Positions 24,809-32,098 of a stretch of 64,000 nt of DNA are shown piece after piece. The DNA is from Bacteroidales bacterium (GTDB lineage Bacteria > Bacteroidota > Bacteroidia > Bacteroidales > WCHB1-69): positions 19,381-83,380 of the forward strand of contig JAKSMB010000003.1 in assembly GCA_024400875.1 (NCBI GenBank), written 5' to 3'. The notes under the pieces are model-generated. The model did no database searches. It worked only from the letters and a program-made list of their open reading frames with translations, and was not told the origin of the DNA. Each line of letters starts with the position of its first letter. Within the stretch, counting starts at the first letter, position 1. The translations under genes were made by a program, and so were the position numbers.

Positions 24809-25387
24809 ATGAATAGAATAGAAGAATCCATCGCTCAGTCAATAGAGGTTAAAAACCAAATTCTGAAAGACGAATCGTTCCAGAAGCGTATTGCAGAAGC
24901 TGCCTCGTTGATGGTACAATGCTTGAAAAATGGTGGCAAAGTTCACTTCTGCGGCAATGGTGGCAGCGCGGCGGATGCTCAACATCTGGCGGCGGAACTG
25001 TCGGGACGCTTCTACTATGATCGTCCTCCGTTGAATGCCGAGGCCTTGCATTGCAATACGTCGTATGTGACCGCCGTTGGCAACGACTATGGCTATGAAC
25101 AAATCTATGCCCGAATGATTCAAGGTACGGCCAAGCTGGGCGATGTTTTGGTGGGCATCTCCACATCCGGTAATAGCTTGAATGTGGTTAAAGCGTATGA
25201 GGTTTGCCAGAAAATGGACGTGAAGATCGTTTCCCTGACAGGCGAGTCGGGAGGGAAGATGAAGGACTTTTCGGATATCTTGCTGAATGTCCCTTCAACC
25301 GATACCCCGCGAATACAGGAATCGCACATTATGATCGGACATATCCTTTGTGAACTGGTGGAGAGCCAGATGTTTCCGAAAGAATAA
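24809..25387 (+). CDS. gmhA: Phosphoheptose isomerase
   Basis: GmhA converts sedoheptulose-7-phosphate to D-glycero-D-manno-heptose-7-phosphate, the first step to ADP-heptose. The 192-residue SIS-domain protein has CGNGGSAADAQHLAAELSGR, VGISTSGNS and SLTGESGGKM, and His in the C-terminal ESHIMIGHILCELVE helix. Together with rfaE2 at 7.9 kb it supports a heptose pathway. A 75-bp spacer with no clear signal precedes it. Confidence 0.93.
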   Translation: MNRIEESIAQSIEVKNQILKDESFQKRIAEAASLMVQCLKNGGKVHFCGNGGSAADAQHLAAELSGRFYYDRPPLNAEALHCNTSYVTAVGNDYGYEQIYARMIQGTAKLGDVLVGISTSGNSLNVVKAYEVCQKMDVKIVSLTGESGGKMKDFSDILLNVPSTDTPRIQESHIMIGHILCELVESQMFPKE

Positions 25388-25422
25388 AAAAAGTGCTGCA
25401 CCGTTTATCGATGCAGCACTTT
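25386..25422. terminator. Terminator shared by gmhA and miaA, overlapping the miaA end
   Basis: AAAGTGCTGCA and TGCAGCACTTT pair around a 10-base loop. The miaA stop codon (25405-25407) is in the loop and its last codons form one arm. The T-run is strong on the minus strand and weak on the plus strand. Confidence 0.85.
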
Positions 25423-26166
25423 GTATATCTCTTGCATTTTATCGTCTTCCGAAAGGGCAATGTCGATCCAGTGAATGTCGAAACTTAATCGTTCCATTCT
25501 TCTGAACCATGTCATCTGCCGTTTAGAGAACTGATGAATGGCTGTATTCAGTTGGGTGAACATCTCATCATAACTGATTTCTCCTAGCAAGTAAAGGGTT
25601 ACAAACTTATACTCCAGTCCATAGCGGATCAGTTTTTCGGCTTCTACGCCTTCGTTGAGCAGGGATTGGATTTCTTCAACCATACCTTCCTGAAGACGGG
25701 CTTCCAGCCGTTGGGTGATGCGCGTGCGGATGAGGTCGCGGTCGCCACGTAGTCCAAAAAGTATGGAGTTGACGGGGTCGGAGAAGATCTGCCCTTCGTC
25801 CTGGAATTTGAACCTGTAACCTTGCAGTACGGCTTCGATGTACATCCCGCTGCCGCCGCAAAGCACTACCTGTTTGTCGCGTTGTTGAATGTCCTGGATG
25901 GCACGGAAGGCCGCCTGCTGGTATTGAAATACGTTGTATTTAACGCCAGGCTCAACAATGTCGATGAGGTGGTAGGGCACGGGCGCGCCGTTGTATTCGT
26001 ACTCACGAATGTCTTTTCCGGTGCCGATGTCCATACGACGATACACTTGTCGCGAATCCGCACTGACGATTTCGCCGCCAAACTCTGCGGTCAGTCGCAC
26101 AGCTACGTGGGTTTTGCCTGTGGCAGTAGGTCCCAGAATGGTGATGATGGGTTTGTCTTCGTTCAT
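25405..26166 (-). CDS. miaA: Short MiaA-like tRNA dimethylallyltransferase family protein
   Basis: Family members add a dimethylallyl group to A37 of tRNAs reading U-start codons. This 253-residue copy has the P-loop GPTATGKT, the SADSRQVYRRMDIGTGK segment, and QFSKRQMTWFRR. It is about 50-60 residues shorter than usual: the helical insertion that normally follows the GGSGMYI region is nearly missing, so that LQGYRF is soon followed by LRGDRDLIRTRI. It may be a paralogue with changed activity; many Bacteroidota carry two miaA genes. First in sequence after the phosphodiesterase gene, 12 bp away. Confidence 0.85.
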   Translation of the reverse strand: MNEDKPIITILGPTATGKTHVAVRLTAEFGGEIVSADSRQVYRRMDIGTGKDIREYEYNGAPVPYHLIDIVEPGVKYNVFQYQQAAFRAIQDIQQRDKQVVLCGGSGMYIEAVLQGYRFKFQDEGQIFSDPVNSILFGLRGDRDLIRTRITQRLEARLQEGMVEEIQSLLNEGVEAEKLIRYGLEYKFVTLYLLGEISYDEMFTQLNTAIHQFSKRQMTWFRRMERLSFDIHWIDIALSEDDKMQEIYKVLHR

Positions 26167-26178
26167 AGTTTGCGATCG

Positions 26179-26673
26179 TTATTTGGGTTCGTCGTAGATT
26201 TCCAAGTCGAAGATGTTGCTGCCGTCAATCTTAAGGCGCATCATCGTCAGTCGGGTGTGAAAGCCGTATCTTCCTGCTGCACCGGGGTTGAGAAACAGGA
26301 GGTTGTGAGTGGCGTCATTCATCACTTTTAAGATGTGTGAGTGGCCGGCAACCACAACAGTGGGCTTTTCTTCTTTTATAAGTTTAAGTGCGGTGGAATC
26401 GTATCGTCCGGGATATCCTACAATGTGCCGAAGCATCACCTTATGATCTTCACATTCAAAGAAGAGATTCTCGGTGGTCTCGCCACGAATGCCCCAGTCG
26501 TCACAATTGCCATATACGGCACGCAACACTGGAGCAATGGCGCGCAACTGATCCAAGATGAAGTCGTCGAGGATGTCGCCGGCGTGCCATATCTCGTCGC
26601 AATCTTTGAAAAACTCGAACGCATTGGGATGCAGGTATCCGTGGGTGTCGGAAAGGATTCCTATCTTTTTCAT
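26179..26673 (-). CDS. YfcE/MJ0936-type metallophosphoesterase
   Basis: A compact 164-residue calcineurin-like phosphoesterase. Metal ligands appear in ILSDTHG (Asp9, His11), WHAGDILDD, GNCDD and AGHSH. Relatives hydrolyse phosphodiesters in vitro; the natural substrate is unknown. The start overlaps the rlmB stop by one base and miaA follows by 12 bp, so it is mid-operon. Confidence 0.92.
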   Translation of the reverse strand: MKKIGILSDTHGYLHPNAFEFFKDCDEIWHAGDILDDFILDQLRAIAPVLRAVYGNCDDWGIRGETTENLFFECEDHKVMLRHIVGYPGRYDSTALKLIKEEKPTVVVAGHSHILKVMNDATHNLLFLNPGAAGRYGFHTRLTMMRLKIDGSNIFDLEIYDEPK

Positions 26674-27443
26674 TATTCCGTTACAGGATGACGTTGTTTA
26701 ACTACTTCGAAGAGGGTGACGCCGGTGGCAACGGAGACGTTCAGAGAGCGTACGGTGCCCACCATCGGAATGGTGATGGTGTCGTTGCAATGACGCAGAT
26801 AGTCCCAGGCGATGCCTTCGTACTCGTTGCCCATAATGAGGCAAACCGGACCGGTGAGGTCTTTGTTGTATAACGCGTGGTTGGCCTTCTCAGTGACGCC
26901 AATGACCTCGATGCCGGAGTCTTTCATATATTGGATGACTTCCACGAGGTTGGAGTGTCGGCATACTGGAATCTTGTGCAATGCTCCAGCAGAACTCTTC
27001 ACCGCGTCTTCGTTCAACTGAGCACCGCCGTTCAACGGGATGATGATGGCATCTACGCCAGCACATTCGGCAGAACGTGCAATGGCACCCACGTTGCGAA
27101 CGTCGGTGATCTTGTCCAACAGTAAGAAGAACGGTACTCGACCTTCTTCAAAAACAGTGGGCACGATGTCGAAAATGCTGCTGTATTCGATGGCCGACAA
27201 AAAGGCAACAACGCCTTGGTGGTTGTTGCGGGTCAGACGGTTCAGTTTTTCCAATGGAACATACTGGAATGGGATCTTATGTTGACGAACCACATAGAAA
27301 AGTTCTTTGAAGAGCTCGCCTTGCAGTCCTTTTTGGAAAAGGACCTTGTCGATGGTTTTCCCGCTTTCGATGGCTTCAAATATGGGACGCATGCCGTAAA
27401 TCAAACTGGCATCCGGCTTGTTGGAGTTTCGGTTATTTTGCAT
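26673..27443 (-). CDS. rlmB: 23S rRNA (guanosine-2251-2'-O)-methyltransferase family, RlmB
   Basis: A 256-residue SpoU-type methyltransferase with the N-terminal substrate-binding domain (about 12-90, beginning YGMRPIFEAIE) and the SPOUT knot domain with DKITDVRNVGAIARSAE, LIMGNEYEGI and VPMVGTVRSLNVSVATGV. RlmB methylates G2251 of 23S rRNA; other TrmH-family targets cannot be excluded. It precedes the phosphodiesterase gene with one base overlap. Confidence 0.92.
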   Translation of the reverse strand: MQNNRNSNKPDASLIYGMRPIFEAIESGKTIDKVLFQKGLQGELFKELFYVVRQHKIPFQYVPLEKLNRLTRNNHQGVVAFLSAIEYSSIFDIVPTVFEEGRVPFFLLLDKITDVRNVGAIARSAECAGVDAIIIPLNGGAQLNEDAVKSSAGALHKIPVCRHSNLVEVIQYMKDSGIEVIGVTEKANHALYNKDLTGPVCLIMGNEYEGIAWDYLRHCNDTITIPMVGTVRSLNVSVATGVTLFEVVKQRHPVTE

Positions 27444-27454
27444 GCTTGTTGGTT

Positions 27455-27796
27455 TTATTGTTTGGGTTTGCGAACGTAGTGGGGCATCTCAAATGGAATC
27501 TCCATGGAGAGTTCTATGTAGCCGCTAAATTCGCCGTTTTCATACCAAGGTGCTTGGTAAATGAGCTTCTTAACTCCGTTCTTCTCGATGGTGTAGGCGT
27601 TTACGTCGTGATTTTCCAATAAACCCAACAACTTGGTGCGTGCTGGTTCAGGATGACAGTCCAAAAGGTTGTTGCCTACGAGGGATTGACCGTCTTTGCA
27701 AAATGTGGAAATGGACTTGTCGTTCATCTCCAAAATCTTACCGTCTTTATCACAGATGGTTACCGAGTACGGAATCTCTTTAAAATATTTTAACAT
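27455..27796 (-). CDS. Stand-alone PAS-domain protein
   Basis: A 113-residue protein that is a single PAS domain: PYSVTICDKDGKILEMNDKS, the helix CKDGQSLVGNNLLDCHPEPAR, and strands around YTIEKNGVKKLIYQAPWY. There is no kinase, cyclase or DNA-binding domain, so it must act through partners or bind a small molecule. Its start overlaps the PAP2 gene by 17 bases, yet a -7 box lies inside the PAP2 end, giving it a promoter of its own. Confidence 0.85.
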   Translation of the reverse strand: MLKYFKEIPYSVTICDKDGKILEMNDKSISTFCKDGQSLVGNNLLDCHPEPARTKLLGLLENHDVNAYTIEKNGVKKLIYQAPWYENGEFSGYIELSMEIPFEMPHYVRKPKQ

Positions 27797-28412
27797 ACTG
27801 AATTTTTTTAGGGTTTATGTTCGGGTGCAAATCTACTCTTTTATTTGATATGAAAGGAAGACAAATGGCGAGCGCAAACAAAATGCCACTCAGCACATCG
27901 GTGGGGTAGTGCGCGCCAACATACATGCGCGAGTAACAAACTACACATACGTAGCCCACCAGAAAGACTGCCAACGCCTTGCGACGCTTGATGAATGGAC
28001 TTATGAAATGGTAAAACAGTAAACCGATGGAGGTGGTGTTGGCGGCATGCGAGGATAGAAAACCATAGGTGCCTCCGTAGTAATATCCGCCACCCGGCTT
28101 TGGAAACATCCGCAACAATCCCTCTAACGTGGGCTCGTGCGTGGGCCGCGGACGAGCAATCAACGGCTTGATGACTCCCGAAGAGAAAATGTCGGCAAAG
28201 GTTACAAGGAGAAAAAATAAAAGGAATACCCGCCAGAATTGCTTCCTGTAACAGAGCGCTAACATCGTGATGATGGCGGCGTAGAAGGGTAGCCAAGGCG
28301 CCGTTTGCGACACCATCCACATCAGCTTGTCTAAGAACGGCGTGTGCGTTCCGTTGATGGTTAAAATCAACCAACGGTCAAATTGTTCTATGACATTTGC
28401 TATTACGTTCAT
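27780..28412 (-). CDS. PAP2-superfamily membrane phosphatase
   Basis: A 210-residue protein with about five membrane segments and the three phosphatase motifs: KPLIARPRP, SSHAANT (the PSGH variant) and YSRMYVGAHYPTDV. It could dephosphorylate undecaprenyl pyrophosphate or another lipid phosphate; the exact lipid is not clear. Unusually for this phylum its ATG follows a Shine-Dalgarno-like AGGAGA. The nearest -7 box lies about 235 bp upstream, implying a long leader. Confidence 0.9.
   Translation of the reverse strand: MNVIANVIEQFDRWLILTINGTHTPFLDKLMWMVSQTAPWLPFYAAIITMLALCYRKQFWRVFLLFFLLVTFADIFSSGVIKPLIARPRPTHEPTLEGLLRMFPKPGGGYYYGGTYGFLSSHAANTTSIGLLFYHFISPFIKRRKALAVFLVGYVCVVCYSRMYVGAHYPTDVLSGILFALAICLPFISNKRVDLHPNINPKKIQYVKIF
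27828..27835 (-). promoter_or_regulatory. -7 box of the PAS gene, inside the PAP2 gene
   Basis: CAAATCTA reads TAGATTTG on the minus strand, followed by C, 32 bp before the PAS ATG. Confidence 0.6.
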
Positions 28413-28417
28413 TAGGG

Positions 28418-28423
28418 TCTCCT
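28418..28423 (-). promoter_or_regulatory. Shine-Dalgarno-like AGGAGA before the PAP2 gene
   Basis: AGGAGA on the minus strand lies 5 bases before the ATG, a canonical spacing that most genes here lack. Confidence 0.55.
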
Positions 28424-28645
28424 TTTATGTTGTTGTGGTCGCAAAACTTCCAAAATGGCGCGGTGATTTGCTGCCTACATTCTTTTATTGTAGGGATGAT
28501 TATGCCGATGTCATCCTTTTCTTGTCTGTGTCTATACACCTCTTCATATAAAAGCCTATGCGGTACGGGGGTTTTGTGTGGTGTATATAAATAATTGATT
28601 GTCAATACGATAATAGGGTTTTGATGGCTCTAGTCGTAGGACTTG

Positions 28646-28653
28646 CAAATATA
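28646..28653 (-). promoter_or_regulatory. Candidate -7 box for the PAP2 operon
   Basis: CAAATATA reads TATATTTG on the minus strand, followed by C. It is the only clear match upstream of PAP2 but lies about 235 bp from its start. Confidence 0.5.
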
Positions 28654-28686
28654 GAAAAAAAGTGCATAGGTAAATACAGATGTGGA

Positions 28687-28708
28687 AATAGTAAACTTTT
28701 TTACTATT
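28687..28708. promoter_or_regulatory. Inverted repeat AATAGTAAA-4-TTTACTATT, possible operator
   Basis: A perfect 9-bp inverted repeat with a 4-base spacer lies 27 bp upstream of the porin -7 box. A third AATAGTAAA occurs at 28756-28764, downstream of that box. Confidence 0.45.
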
Positions 28709-28734
28709 TGAGTGCGATGTTAATAAATCTTAAC

Positions 28735-28742
28735 TATCTTTG
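28735..28742 (+). promoter_or_regulatory. -7 box of the porin-YeiH operon
   Basis: TATCTTTG followed by CCGCC lies 63 bp before the porin ATG. Confidence 0.72.
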
Positions 28743-28804
28743 CCGCCGTTTAAAAAATAGTAAAACCTCCAACTAAATTTAGAGAGTAACAAAAAAATTA
28801 TAAT

Positions 28805-29989
28805 ATGAAAAAGACATTTTTACCATTGATGTTGGCGGCTGCCTTTATGAGTTTTGCAACGCTGGGCAATGCGCAAACAGACAAGAAAGAAAAGAAAAAA
28901 GAGGACAAGAAGGAACAAACCTCAACCAAGTCCGAAAAACCGGGTGAACGCAAATTACACATCAGCGATTATATCAAGGTGGGCGGTTTCATCAATACCC
29001 AATATGAATACACCAACCAAGAACATAACGACGGATCGCTCGCCGAAACCAGCGCTTTCCAAATCCGTCGTGCCCGTTTGGACGTTAAAGGTGATATTAC
29101 TCCAATGCTTGACTTCCGTTTGCAAGCCGACTTTGCTAACTCTCCAAAGTTGGTGGACGCTTTTGTTCGTGTTAAATTTTGCAAATACATCAATCTCCAA
29201 GTAGGTCAATTTAAGATCCCGTTTACGTTGGAAAATCCATATTCTCCACTGGATCTTGAGTTCGCTGACAACGCACAAGTGATTACGGCTCTTTCTGGCT
29301 ATAAGGATGTTACAGGTATTAGCAGTTATGCAACGGGTCGTGAACTCGGTGCTCAACTGTACGGTACCTTGGCAGAGTTTGAGCGCGGTGGTAAGAAATA
29401 CCCGTTGTTGTCATACGCAGTTGGCGTTTTCAGCGGCGTGGGCATCAATATGAAAACCGACAACATGGCTAAAGATATCGCCGGACGTATTGAGTTCCGT
29501 CCTTTCCTGAAAGATTTAAAACTCACTGGTTCTGCATATTGGGGCAGATATCAAGATGAAAATATGGATAACTTGCTCAGACTCCGTTGTACCGGTGGCG
29601 CTGAATATAAAAACGAACATCTGACCGTTCGCGGTGAATATGTTTGGGGTAATACTGGTTTCAGTATGTATAACTTGCCAACATTAAGCTACACAGAAGA
29701 TCGTATGAAGACTCACGGCTTCTATGTTGTTGCTGGCTATTGGTTGAACTGCGGTTGGGGCAAATACGATAAATTCGGTGTTAGCCAAAAGATCAGACCG
29801 GTAATCCGTTACGACTACTATAAGAAAGATCTCGCTGCAGATAACAGTGCATCAACATATTATTCATTGGGCTTGGATTGGTGGCCAGAAAAACACCTTC
29901 AATTCCGTGTAAGCTACACCTTGCGTGATGTAGCTAAATACGATAAGTTGGGTCACGGTTTCAACACCATGCTCTCTGTTAAATTCTAA
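28805..29989 (+). CDS. OprO/OprP-type porin
   Basis: A 394-residue outer-membrane protein: signal peptide (1-23), a very lysine-rich stretch (about 25-47, KKEKKKEDKKE), then a 16-stranded-type barrel with YIKVGGFINTQYEY, IRRARLDVKGDITP, DFRLQADFANSPKLVDAF and FKIPFTLENPYSPLDLEF. These are hallmarks of the phosphate-selective porin O and P family, though substrate may be another anion. It is followed after 32 bp by a YeiH-type transporter, which suggests a shared substrate or stress. Codon use suggests high expression. Confidence 0.88.
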   Translation: MKKTFLPLMLAAAFMSFATLGNAQTDKKEKKKEDKKEQTSTKSEKPGERKLHISDYIKVGGFINTQYEYTNQEHNDGSLAETSAFQIRRARLDVKGDITPMLDFRLQADFANSPKLVDAFVRVKFCKYINLQVGQFKIPFTLENPYSPLDLEFADNAQVITALSGYKDVTGISSYATGRELGAQLYGTLAEFERGGKKYPLLSYAVGVFSGVGINMKTDNMAKDIAGRIEFRPFLKDLKLTGSAYWGRYQDENMDNLLRLRCTGGAEYKNEHLTVRGEYVWGNTGFSMYNLPTLSYTEDRMKTHGFYVVAGYWLNCGWGKYDKFGVSQKIRPVIRYDYYKKDLAADNSASTYYSLGLDWWPEKHLQFRVSYTLRDVAKYDKLGHGFNTMLSVKF

Positions 29990-30021
29990 TCTCTATTTTG
30001 TAATCTTAAGAAATTTTAACA

Positions 30022-31635
30022 ATGGAAAATACAGAAGAAAAGAAAGTCGTTGCTGAAGAAATTCAAACGGCTGGTAAAACACACAAGTCCGATCTTTGGA
30101 AGAAAGAAGATTGGCTCGCTTGCTGGATCGGTGCTATCCTGATTGTTATCGCATCGTTGTTTGTACACAACGACTGGCACGCCAACGTGGGCGACGGCAA
30201 AATTGACTTCAACGCCTTGAAGTTCTCTACCTACACCTTGTGGGAAAACAATAACCTGGATGCTAAGCGTTCCACCCTTTCCGACAAGAAAGTGGAATCT
30301 TTTGCAAAGGAAAATATCGAAGCTGGCTTAGTTGACCCTACCGTTGCTTCCATCAATGAAGATGGTAAGATCGTGGATGGCGAAGGCAACGTGATGAAGG
30401 CAAAACAAATAAAGAAAAACAAGGAATTGGTTACCGAAGATCAGGTAAAAGGTAGCAACACAGGTTTGTGTCATCAACTCAATGTTGCCTTCTGGCTTCG
30501 CGCCCTTATCACCTTGGTTGTGTTGCTGGTACTCTTCTCCATCGGTGCTCGCTTGATGGGCAAAGACGTTAAAAAGTACATTCCTGCTTTCATCGGCTTG
30601 TTTGTGTTGGGTGTTATCGTTCGCGGCATCAGTGCAGAGTTCACGCTGAACCGTTATCTCGAATGGGCATTCTGGGCACTTCTCGTAGGTTTGATCATCT
30701 CTAACACCGTAGGAACTCCTAAATGGTTGAAACCTGCTGTTATGACTGAATTCTACATCAAGACTGGTTTGGTAGTGATGGGCTTCTCCGTACTCTTCTC
30801 CAATATCGCTAAGTTCGGCCTCTATGGTCTGGGTATCGCTTGGATTGTTACCCCTATCGTCATCATCTTTATGTGGTGGTTGGGTACCAAGATCTTCAAG
30901 ATGGACAACAAACCTATGGTGATTACCTTGGCAACGGCTACTTCTGTTTGTGGTACATCTGCCGCTATTGCTACTGGTGCTGCTGCAAAGGCAAAGAAAA
31001 CCGATGTCAGCTTGGCCGTTTCCATCTCTATCATTTTCACCGTGTTGATGATGGTTTTCGAACCGCTCATCATCAAGGCCGTAGGTATGAACCCGGTTGC
31101 TGGTGGTTCCCTTATCGGTGGTACTGTTGACTCTACTGGTGCTGTTGCATTGGCTGGTAACGCTCTTGGCGGCGAAGCAGAACAAGCAGCCGTACTCGTT
31201 AAATCTATCCAAAATATCCTCATCGGCTTCATCGCCTTCTTCGTGGCTATCTTCTTCGCTACCCGCGTTGAAAAGAGCAGCAATGGCAGCAAGGTGGGCA
31301 TCGCCGAAATCTGGTACCGCTTCCCGAAATTCATCATCGGCTTCTTCGTAGCAAGCTTGGTGGCAAGTTTCTTGTTGCCAGCGTGTGGCATCGAAACCGC
31401 AGAGGTTGGTGCTATCAACAAAGTGCTCGACCAATATAAGAACTGGGCGTTCGTACTCGCATTCACCAGCATTGGTCTCGATACCAACTTTAAGGAAATC
31501 AAACAACAAATGCAAGGTGGTAAAGTCCTTTGGCTCTATATCATCGGACAATGTTTCAACATCCTCCTCACTTGGGGCGTTATCGAGTTGCTCTTCGCCA
31601 TCTTCGGTATCCCAAGCTTGGCAACTTATCTTTAA
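30022..31635 (+). CDS. YeiH-family (UPF0324) putative sulfate exporter
   Basis: A 537-residue membrane protein. The C-terminal 390 residues carry the YeiH core with about ten helices and the motifs GTPKWLKPAVMTEFYIKTGLVVMG (split: TEFYIKTGLVVMG), ATATSVCGTSAAIA and AFTSIGLDTNF. The N-terminal 150 residues are extra: one membrane helix (about 32-48) and a hydrophilic region (about 49-138) before the core. Function in the family is unproven; sulfur-compound export has been suggested. It sits between a porin gene and a small membrane-protein gene, 3 bp before the latter. Confidence 0.87.
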   Translation: MENTEEKKVVAEEIQTAGKTHKSDLWKKEDWLACWIGAILIVIASLFVHNDWHANVGDGKIDFNALKFSTYTLWENNNLDAKRSTLSDKKVESFAKENIEAGLVDPTVASINEDGKIVDGEGNVMKAKQIKKNKELVTEDQVKGSNTGLCHQLNVAFWLRALITLVVLLVLFSIGARLMGKDVKKYIPAFIGLFVLGVIVRGISAEFTLNRYLEWAFWALLVGLIISNTVGTPKWLKPAVMTEFYIKTGLVVMGFSVLFSNIAKFGLYGLGIAWIVTPIVIIFMWWLGTKIFKMDNKPMVITLATATSVCGTSAAIATGAAAKAKKTDVSLAVSISIIFTVLMMVFEPLIIKAVGMNPVAGGSLIGGTVDSTGAVALAGNALGGEAEQAAVLVKSIQNILIGFIAFFVAIFFATRVEKSSNGSKVGIAEIWYRFPKFIIGFFVASLVASFLLPACGIETAEVGAINKVLDQYKNWAFVLAFTSIGLDTNFKEIKQQMQGGKVLWLYIIGQCFNILLTWGVIELLFAIFGIPSLATYL

Positions 31636-31638
31636 TAG

Positions 31639-31926
31639 ATGAAACTGAAAAAAACATATAAGATATTGACGATCGTAGTTGTGACGGCTACGGTCGTCAT
31701 TGCTTTATACATTATGGCAAAGGGATTAGGCCTGGCCGATAATCTTGACTTCGGCGCTGGAGCATATTTCTATGCCGATATCCCCAACTATAACGAGGAG
31801 ATTGCCCCACAAGACCTGAAGCATAATGTGCCAAAGTGGGTGTTCTACCTCCTCTTCTTCGCGTGGGGTGCACTCATGTTCTGGCTGTGGAAACGCATCG
31901 ACCGTGGCCCAAAAAATAAAGACTGA
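31639..31926 (+). CDS. Small two-helix membrane protein, unknown
   Basis: A 95-residue protein with membrane segments at about 9-27 and 67-84, and an extracytoplasmic-looking loop between them containing YFYADIPNYNEEIAP. The tight 3-bp spacing after the YeiH gene suggests that it is an accessory subunit of that transporter. I do not recognise the family. Confidence 0.75.
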   Translation: MKLKKTYKILTIVVVTATVVIALYIMAKGLGLADNLDFGAGAYFYADIPNYNEEIAPQDLKHNVPKWVFYLLFFAWGALMFWLWKRIDRGPKNKD

Positions 31927-31929
31927 CAT

Positions 31930-32000
31930 CCCCCTTTCTTTCTATCCTTCCTTCCTTCCTTCTTTCCATCTTTCCATCTTTCCATCTTTCCCTCCTTTTT
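31930..32000 (+). repeat. Pyrimidine tract with tandem repeats upstream of corA
   Basis: About 70 bases are almost purely C and T. They include four TTCC-type tetramers (31946-31961) and three perfect TTTCCATC octamers (31963-31986). The tract ends 18 bp before the corA -7 box. Confidence 0.8.
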
Positions 32001-32017
32001 TATTTCAATAACTTTTG

Positions 32018-32025
32018 TATCTTTG
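32018..32025 (+). promoter_or_regulatory. -7 box of corA
   Basis: TATCTTTG followed by CGCCC lies 74 bp before the corA ATG and just after the pyrimidine tract. Confidence 0.7.
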
Positions 32026-32086
32026 CGCCCTTAGTAATTTGTATACCAAGATGTAGTCGTTTTTTATTATTAATCCATTAGAAGAA

Positions 32087-32092
32087 AGGAGG
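32087..32092 (+). promoter_or_regulatory. Shine-Dalgarno AGGAGG before corA
   Basis: A perfect AGGAGG with 6 bases to the ATG. This is exceptional in a phylum where leaders are normally A-rich without it. Confidence 0.7.
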
Positions 32093-32098
32093 TTATAT

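Larger units (their letters stand above)
28413..28804. other. Intergenic region between PAP2 and porin genes
   Basis: This 392-bp gap holds a minus-strand -7 box at 28646-28653, a plus-strand -7 box at 28735-28742 and an inverted repeat at 28687-28708. The 230 bp between the minus -7 box and PAP2 would be a leader RNA. I see only weak short inverted repeats in it, such as GGATGA/TCATCC, and no riboswitch I recognise. The small open frame inside it (28378-28605, minus) lacks coding signs. Confidence 0.6.

Noticed and set aside
28378-28605. Possible 75-residue gene upstream of PAP2 on the minus strand
   Set aside because: Composition is not protein-like, it overlaps PAP2 by 35 bases, and no start signal is seen. 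A leader RNA is more likely.
30328-31551. Minus-strand open frame of 407 codons
   Set aside because: It is antisense to the YeiH gene; His- and Asp-rich composition comes from the biased codons of the real gene.
31930-32000. CRISPR-like or mobile repeat
   Set aside because: Units are 4 and 8 bp with no spacers; it is a simple-sequence pyrimidine tract.
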